The position numbers and the translations under genes were made by a program. A DNA stretch of 64,000 nt from Leptobrachium leishanense (taxonomy: Eukaryota; Chordata; Amphibia; Anura; Megophryidae). Position 1 is the stretch's first letter. The number at the start of each line of letters is the position of its first letter. Below the pieces are notes generated by a model, which saw only the letters and a program-made list of their open reading frames with translations, searched no databases and was not told the origin of the DNA. Of the stretch, positions 58,893 to 64,000 are shown piece by piece. The DNA is taken from the NCBI GenBank assembly GCA_009667805.1, contig CM019064.1, positions 78,304,400-78,368,399 on the forward strand, written 5' to 3'.

Positions 58893-59290
58893 ATTATTAT
58901 TGTTATTATCCTTTATTTATATAGCCACAGTGCTCTACAATATCAGTGTATAAGGGGTTGATACATTAGAATACCACACATGGATTATATGGCCTGATTC
59001 AGAGGGACTTGCCTGGTCCTAAAAGAACTTACAATGTGTTTGAGGAGTACAAGTATTTTGTGGGGTAGGCGCATCCATATTGTTAGGTGTCTTGTCCAAG
59101 GACACTTGCTGGTGGCATCTTTTGAGTGGAATTGGAGTCTGCTTTCCTTGGTTGTAGAGCAACAACCTGGTGGTGACGGTGAACCCACTTTTCGTATAGT
59201 CGAGACTTGTTTCTCCACAGTTGTACAGGAGGGACGTGCTGATTGGGATTTGAACTTGCTTCTCCATGGTTGAAAAGCAAGACATTACCA
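58893..59290 (-). mobile_element. Composite SINE, reversed
   Basis: Read on the minus strand it follows the order of 44265-44815: tRNA-like blocks (TCTCCACGGTTG-type), GTGTCCTTGGACAAGACACC, CAATATGGATGCGCCTACCC, GAATCAGGCCATATAATCCA, then the L2-type tail ending in TATATAAATAAAGGATAATA. Overlapping open frames on both strands are incidental. Confidence 0.7.
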
Positions 59291-60024
59291 GGGAACAATT
59301 CTTCACTTTTTGTCACTTTTCACATATATCTAATTTTTTTATGACACTCTGGAATGATTTCCAACTCAATTTGAGATATCCATCCAAAAATGTCTGAGAC
59401 ACAAGTTGGTTAAGCATAGGATATGCTTATTTGATTATGGATAGCAGGCAAGGACGGAACTGCACAAAGTTGGGTGGTAATGCCGTTGAAGTAGATTGTG
59501 ATTTCTTGCTATTAGATATTTGCTCCCCCTACATACATTAATAAAAAATAAAAAATATGCATAGAACCAGAGTTTATTTACTGCAGATGAAGTATGAAGA
59601 TTTGAAGATACATTGAAGGAACAAGGGTACAACCCTAAGTCAACATCCTGAATAAACTGATTTATTATTACTTCAGTCAATAAAACTAGTCCTGAGCCAC
59701 GTCTAACAGGAAATATTGGATAATTAAAAGCTTTCCAGCTGAAATGTGTACTGAAAGGGAAACATTTCTATCTCCTCCTTTTGTGTGTACGTTAATGCAA
59801 ATCTTAAAATAAGAGCTATTACTGCAGTTAAGGTTGCAGAGTGAAAGTTGAAGTTCACAGGTATCTGGACAATTTTCATTATAAATAGCTTCCTTAAAAA
59901 TTTTCTTGAATTGCTGATTTATATATTACATTCTTTCTTGATAGCTCTGGAAATTATTCTTAAATAATGACAGTACCTTTTTTGTATAATTTCATTTTTA
60001 TTAAAATATTCATATTAATATTAT
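59291..60024. other. No recognised feature
   Basis: AT-rich sequence, no supported feature. Confidence 0.4.
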
Positions 60025-60206
60025 CAGGGTTATTCAGAGAGAGGTGAAAAGCAGGAGAATGACTGGAGAATGGAAAATTATAGGTCAAAATAGCTGATTT
60101 GGAAAGTGAGATGAATGGGAGAATTTTTCTGGTTTGGATATTTTGACCTATAATTTTCCATTCTCCAGTCATTCTCCTGCTTTTCACCTCTCTTTGAATA
60201 ACCCTG
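60025..60206. mobile_element. Foldback MITE M2 (family A ends)
   Basis: 182 bp; ends CAGGGTTATTCAGAGAGAGG and CTCTCTTTGAATAACCCTG with arms of about 75 bp in near-perfect complement. It is closely similar to 22539-22718. The flanks are TAT and TAG. Confidence 0.9.
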
Positions 60207-60654
60207 TAGGGTATGAGCAAAAAAAGGGGGGATTTCATGGAAATTCTGAAGCAGGTAAAATAGGCAAAGAATCATATTTGAGCACTTTGAAAAAAATTAT
60301 TTACTCTGATTTTTTTTGATTCAGGCAAAATGAATTTAAACGAAATAGTGATGTAGTTTATATGGAGTTTTTTTAAAAAAATTGTTATCTTGGCACCGTT
60401 CAAATCAGTCTGTACCTTGGTGTTCTTTTATCCCATTTTTTTCCAAAGTTGTGCTGCGTTTTACTGCAATATATTGTATTTTAATAATATAATGGAATAA
60501 ATATCAGAACTCAAATACTTATTGGTCCACTCGCTTGGGGCGAGTGATAATTGATCCCTGGTGAGTTTTAACCTAGAGAAAAAGCGGTGTCGAGCCCATG
60601 CCCACCAGGGCGGCTGCAATGACCATGAGCAACAACCCAGTTCATGTATAACGC

Positions 60655-60830
60655 ATAACAAGAAAAAAAGTGTCATCTGCACTCATTTCTATATAATTCC
60701 TTGTGAAACACAACACAATCAGAGGTTTTGGTTAACATGAATGGCCATTGAAGTTTAAGCTCACCTGCCCAGTCAAGGCACCTCTTTATAAGATGAGTCC
60801 TGGCGCTCCAATTTGATGCTAGCCAATAGG
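60655..60830 (+). repeat. Partial copy of the 40950-41445 repeat
   Basis: It shares TGTCATCTGCRCTCATT, GTGAAACACAACACAATCAG, AATGGCCATTGAAG, AAGCTCACCTGCC and GGCACCTCT with the left half of that element, in the same orientation. No inverted partner arm lies nearby. Confidence 0.65.
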
Positions 60831-60944
60831 GTCAATTGTACCACTATTTAGCTTATGCTCACTCTCTGTGCAGTGCCCTGTCGTGGTTCTTTATGCCCAA
60901 GAGTGCATGTTTTTACTATGTATTCTTTATAAGTTATCTGTTAC

Positions 60945-63043
60945 CAGGGCCGGACTGGCCTACCGGGAGACCGGGATGGATCCCGGTAGGCTGAGGCTGC
61001 TTAAACCTGCTTTTAGTTTTTTGCTCCCGAGAACCCGCGGAATAAAAAAATAGTTGTCATGAATTTTTTTCACTGGAGTGTGTGTGATCCCCAGCACCAT
61101 CTCGCCTTTCAAATTATTTAATGCCCATTCCGAGTTCCGGAACCTGCCCGTTGCTGCACATGTGCAAATTGTGTTTTTTAGGCTACAGTGCGGCGGCCGG
61201 ACAGAAAGTGTACAAAAATCAAACATGGCGCGGATGGCTGGCCCCCTATGATGACGTGGGGCCGCCAGAGTGAGCTCTGCGCCGGCCGGCCGGCTGATGT
61301 CACTGGCCAGCCATATAAATAAAGTAAGATCCTGGCGGTTCTCAGTCTCTCTCACGCGCCGTGGCCGCACACTGCCTGCTTCAGCTGCCTGCCTGCAACA
61401 TGTGATGAACATACCGCCGGAGTCCTCCTCAGACTGTTTGCAAGTTGCCATAAACAGATAAGTGGCCTGTCGGCTCAAGAGATGGGGTCACCGTGCCTTC
61501 GGTCCATGCATTGATCCTGCAGCTGGTCAGTGTGGGAATCCCAGCTGCGGCCTGTCATGTCCTCCCCTAGACACTCATTTCCGGGCTGCCTCGTGTGTTC
61601 AAAAGTGTTAAGATCAACCTCCTGCCTCCACAACATAAATCTGCAGAGCAATCACTGCAGGTAAGAGCTAGAAAAGCAGACTCTGCGGGGCCAGAAAGGG
61701 GATAATTACATAGCATCTATTAACGTTCCATAAGCAGAGGAACTAGATTATGAAATAAGGGGAAAAAATATAAATAAAAACGTCCTTAACTAAAATATGT
61801 TGTGTTGAAAAAGTTAAACAATTGTGCAAAATGTGTATGCAAACACTGTAAAAAAAAAAGGTTGCAAAATGTGCCACAGATCAACAATTAATATACATGA
61901 TAACTGAAATAACGTGCCTAAAATGCATCAAATAGTGATCCATACTTATATACAATTCTATACACTTGGTCCCCCTAATACATATATTAGGTCACAAAAA
62001 TAAATCTAAAAATACCTATCAATGTCAGCTCTGTAAGAAAAAAAACCCTGTAGTCTATTAGTTCCTTACAGCTGTGGTCAGTCTGCCCATGATGTAACAT
62101 GCAGTGTGTATGAGCATATCACAGAGCTCCACAGCAATAAAACTCACAGAAATGTGCAGTGTATAAGCGTGAGCTTTATTGCTGTGCAGCTCAGCGGCTA
62201 CGCTCACACTTGCACATTACTGTGAGTTTTGTTGCTGCGCAGCTGTTCTACACTCCTACACACCGCACATTACTGCATCACAGAGCTGCACAGCAATAAA
62301 ACACGCAGTAATGTGTGGTGTGTACACAGCTCTGCGAAACCCTCAAACACACCGCACATTACTGTACAGCTCTGCGAAACCCTCAAACACAACGCACATT
62401 ACTGTACAGCTCTGCGAAACCCTCAAACACAATGCACATTACTGTTCAGCTCTGCGAAACCCTCAAACACAACACACATTACTGTACAGCTCTGCGAAAC
62501 CCTCAAACACGCCGCACATTACTGTCCAGCTCTGCGAAACCCTCAAACACAACGCACATTACTGTACAGCTCTGCGAAACCCTCAAACACAACGCACATT
62601 ACTGTACAGCTCTGCGAAACCCTCAAACGACAACACACATTACTGTACAGCTCTGCGAAACCCTCAAACACACCGCACATTACTGTCCAGCTCTGCGAAA
62701 CCCTCAAACACAACGCACATTACTGTACAGCTCTGCGAAACCCTCAAACACAACGCACATTACTGTACAGCTCTGCGAAACCCTCAAACACAACGCACAT
62801 TACTGTACAGCTCTGCGAAACCCTCAAACACAACGCACATTACTGTACAGCTCTGCGAAACCCTCAAACACAACGCACATTACTGTACGGCTCTGCGAAA
62901 CCCTCAAACACAACACACATTACTGTACAGCTCTGCGAAACCCTCAAACACAACGCACATTTCTGTACAGCTCTGCACCGCACATTACTGGGGCTGGTAT
63001 GACATTATTTCCAGGGCTGGTTTTTATCCCCAGTCCGGCCCTG
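60945..63043. mobile_element. hAT element (2.1 kb) with internal 40-bp minisatellite
   Basis: The left end is CAGGGCCGGACTGGCC and the right end is CCCAGTCCGGCCCTG, a strong inverted terminus. The perfect 8-bp direct repeat TCTGTTAC is at 60937-60944 and 63044-63051. The left third is GC-rich, the centre AT-rich, and the right third is a minisatellite. The minus-strand frame 60960-61478 (172 codons) has no transposase-like motif that I recognise. Confidence 0.92.
62326..62975. repeat. 40-bp minisatellite, about 16 units
   Basis: Unit CTCTGCGAAACCCTCAAACA followed by CAACGCACATTACTGTACAG; the spacing is exactly 40 bp in nearly all copies, with one 1-bp gain near 62629. Since 40 is not a multiple of three and the unit has no stop in three frames, very long open frames arise without being genes. 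Just upstream (62105-62320) are single inverted and direct progenitor-like pieces (CACAGAGCTCCACAGCAATA). Confidence 0.95.
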
Positions 63044-63051
63044 TCTGTTAC

Positions 63052-63762
63052 TGACTACTTTGTTATCTGGTGTTCCTACTACTCTGGCCTGTACGATTAC
63101 ATGGGACAGTCTAACCATTAGCGCAGTAGGGCATTGTCCAAGGGCCCTGGCATAAGAGGGGTTCCCATGAGGACCCCGCTATGACATGGTCAGACTTGTC
63201 CTGTTAACAGGGCCCACAACACTGCAGGTAAAATCATAGGGACATAGTATCAGCAGCTGGTCCACTGTTTACAGTGAAGAGAGATGCAGAGGGGCAGTGT
63301 TTCACCTCTGTGCCTGTGATATATATGAATGCTTAGGGAATGAGTGGTCCAGAGGAGCCCTGGTCTGCCACGCCCTTTACAATTCAATGAGAAGACTGTA
63401 AGTGTTGGCCGCCATTAGGTGAGGCCCCATGCTGGCAATGAGCAATGGAGGTCAGATGGAGGGTCTACTTGCATGCCAGAACCCCACAATGGGATGGCCC
63501 CATCCTCTCCTAATATCTGTGAGCCCCAACTCTTGACATTTTTCCCCTGAAGAATACCTTACCTGTATTGACCTTGGCTACCCTCCTTGTTACCAACTTT
63601 ATGCTAATACGAATATCCCATCTGGTTTTGCGCTTAGCTCTTGGTTGACATTGCTTTTGTGTGTTTGTTCGGATTTCGGACTCATCACTCACATCAGATC
63701 CAGTCAGTGACATGGTGTGAGATGGGATATCCCGAGCGTATCTTTCCACAACTGAACATTCA
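63052..63762. other. No recognised feature
   Basis: Moderate-GC sequence without a gene or repeat end that I can support. Confidence 0.4.
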
Positions 63763-64000
63763 GGGCCACATTATAATCTTAACGCAAAAATCCTTGCGCA
63801 AAGTGAAAATCTTTGCGCATGCAAATCACCATTGGAATTACAAGCCTCGCTCATTTTTTCATCCGCCAATCAATAACAAACAGGATGCGCCCAAATGCAC
63901 TAGCAGTACCTTCTCGCGCAAAAATCTTTGCACGCGCAGTCTTTTTTCGAGATTCAGCCAATCAGAATTAAGAACCACACCTGTCTCATGTTAAGAAATT
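63763..64000. mobile_element. Harbinger-like element H3, cut by window end
   Basis: It begins GGGCCACATTATAATCTTAA after a TCA triplet (63760-63762) and matches the left third of 9190-9902 and 50955-51697, including CATTTTTTCATCCGCCAATC and GATTCAGCCAATCAGAATTA. Confidence 0.75.

Noticed and set aside
60960..61478. 172-codon minus-strand frame at the left end of a hAT element, considered as transposase
   Set aside because: No zinc-finger (BED), DDE or hAT dimerisation motif visible; GC-rich composition explains the open frame.
62179..63121. Three overlapping 257-291 codon frames with a 40-residue period
   Set aside because: A 40-bp unit lacking stops gives the same peptide cycle in every frame; no start context or domain.

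Overview
This is eukaryotic, non-coding, repeat-saturated DNA. The mixture of repeats points to a vertebrate, most likely an anuran amphibian with a large genome. The evidence is an L1/Tx1-type LINE with a frog-like GC-rich 5' end, L2/CR1-type LINE ends, several Tc1/mariner elements, hAT elements with 8-bp target duplications, a TTAA-flanked T2/Kolobok-like element, a piggyBac-like element, Harbinger-like elements with GGGC ends, nested solo LTRs and tRNA-derived SINEs. The species call is inference from repeat families recognised from memory. I see no exon of a host protein-coding gene, no rRNA or functional tRNA gene, no CRISPR array and no bacterial operon.

Layout. At 0.9-4.3 kb there is a copy of an ~870-bp DNA element (here 'family A', TIR CAGGGTTATTCAAAGAGA) and then one solo LTR inserted into another, each with a perfect 5-bp target duplication. 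At 6.4-9.9 kb: L2 fragment, family A fragment, SINE, T2/Kolobok-like element, a 20-bp tandem repeat and a Harbinger-like element. At 12-15.6 kb: Harbinger-like and CpG-rich MITEs, an old L1 3' fragment and an internally deleted Tc1. At 15.8-18.1 kb: a 148-bp exact direct duplication bracketing a ~0.9-kb G-rich minisatellite. At 19.2-25.8 kb: further MITEs, a palindrome-rich piggyBac-like element, and a hAT element with an internal minisatellite. At 29.1-32.2 kb: a Tc1 split by a 2.26-kb hAT-like element. At 33.2-40.2 kb: a second Tc1 split by a near-complete 5.7-kb L1, the only clearly recognisable long coding sequence in the window. At 40.4-42 kb: hAT MITEs and foldbacks. At 44-55 kb: a composite SINE, an AT-rich hAT, a dense cluster of family A and its divergent relatives ('family B'), Harbinger-like elements and another hAT. 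At 56.6-58.7 kb: an inverted-repeat complex with a decayed hammerhead-like motif, then a third Tc1. At 60-64 kb: a foldback MITE, a 2.1-kb hAT carrying a 40-bp minisatellite, and a Harbinger-like element cut by the window end.

How the parts relate. The genes present are selfish: L1 ORF1 (apparently open), L1 ORF2 (EN-RT, two frameshifts) and Tc1 transposases (all broken). Everything else is non-autonomous and would have depended on enzymes supplied elsewhere. The nesting gives a relative order: Tc1 is older than L1 at 33-40 kb, Tc1 is older than hAT at 29-32 kb, and the outer LTR is older than the inner LTR at 2-4 kb. The most interesting points are the repeated association of hAT-type elements with internal minisatellites, the foldback derivatives of family A, the shared hairpin module in several elements, and the hammerhead-like motif inside inverted repeats. 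I did not find convincing evidence of a new gene system.
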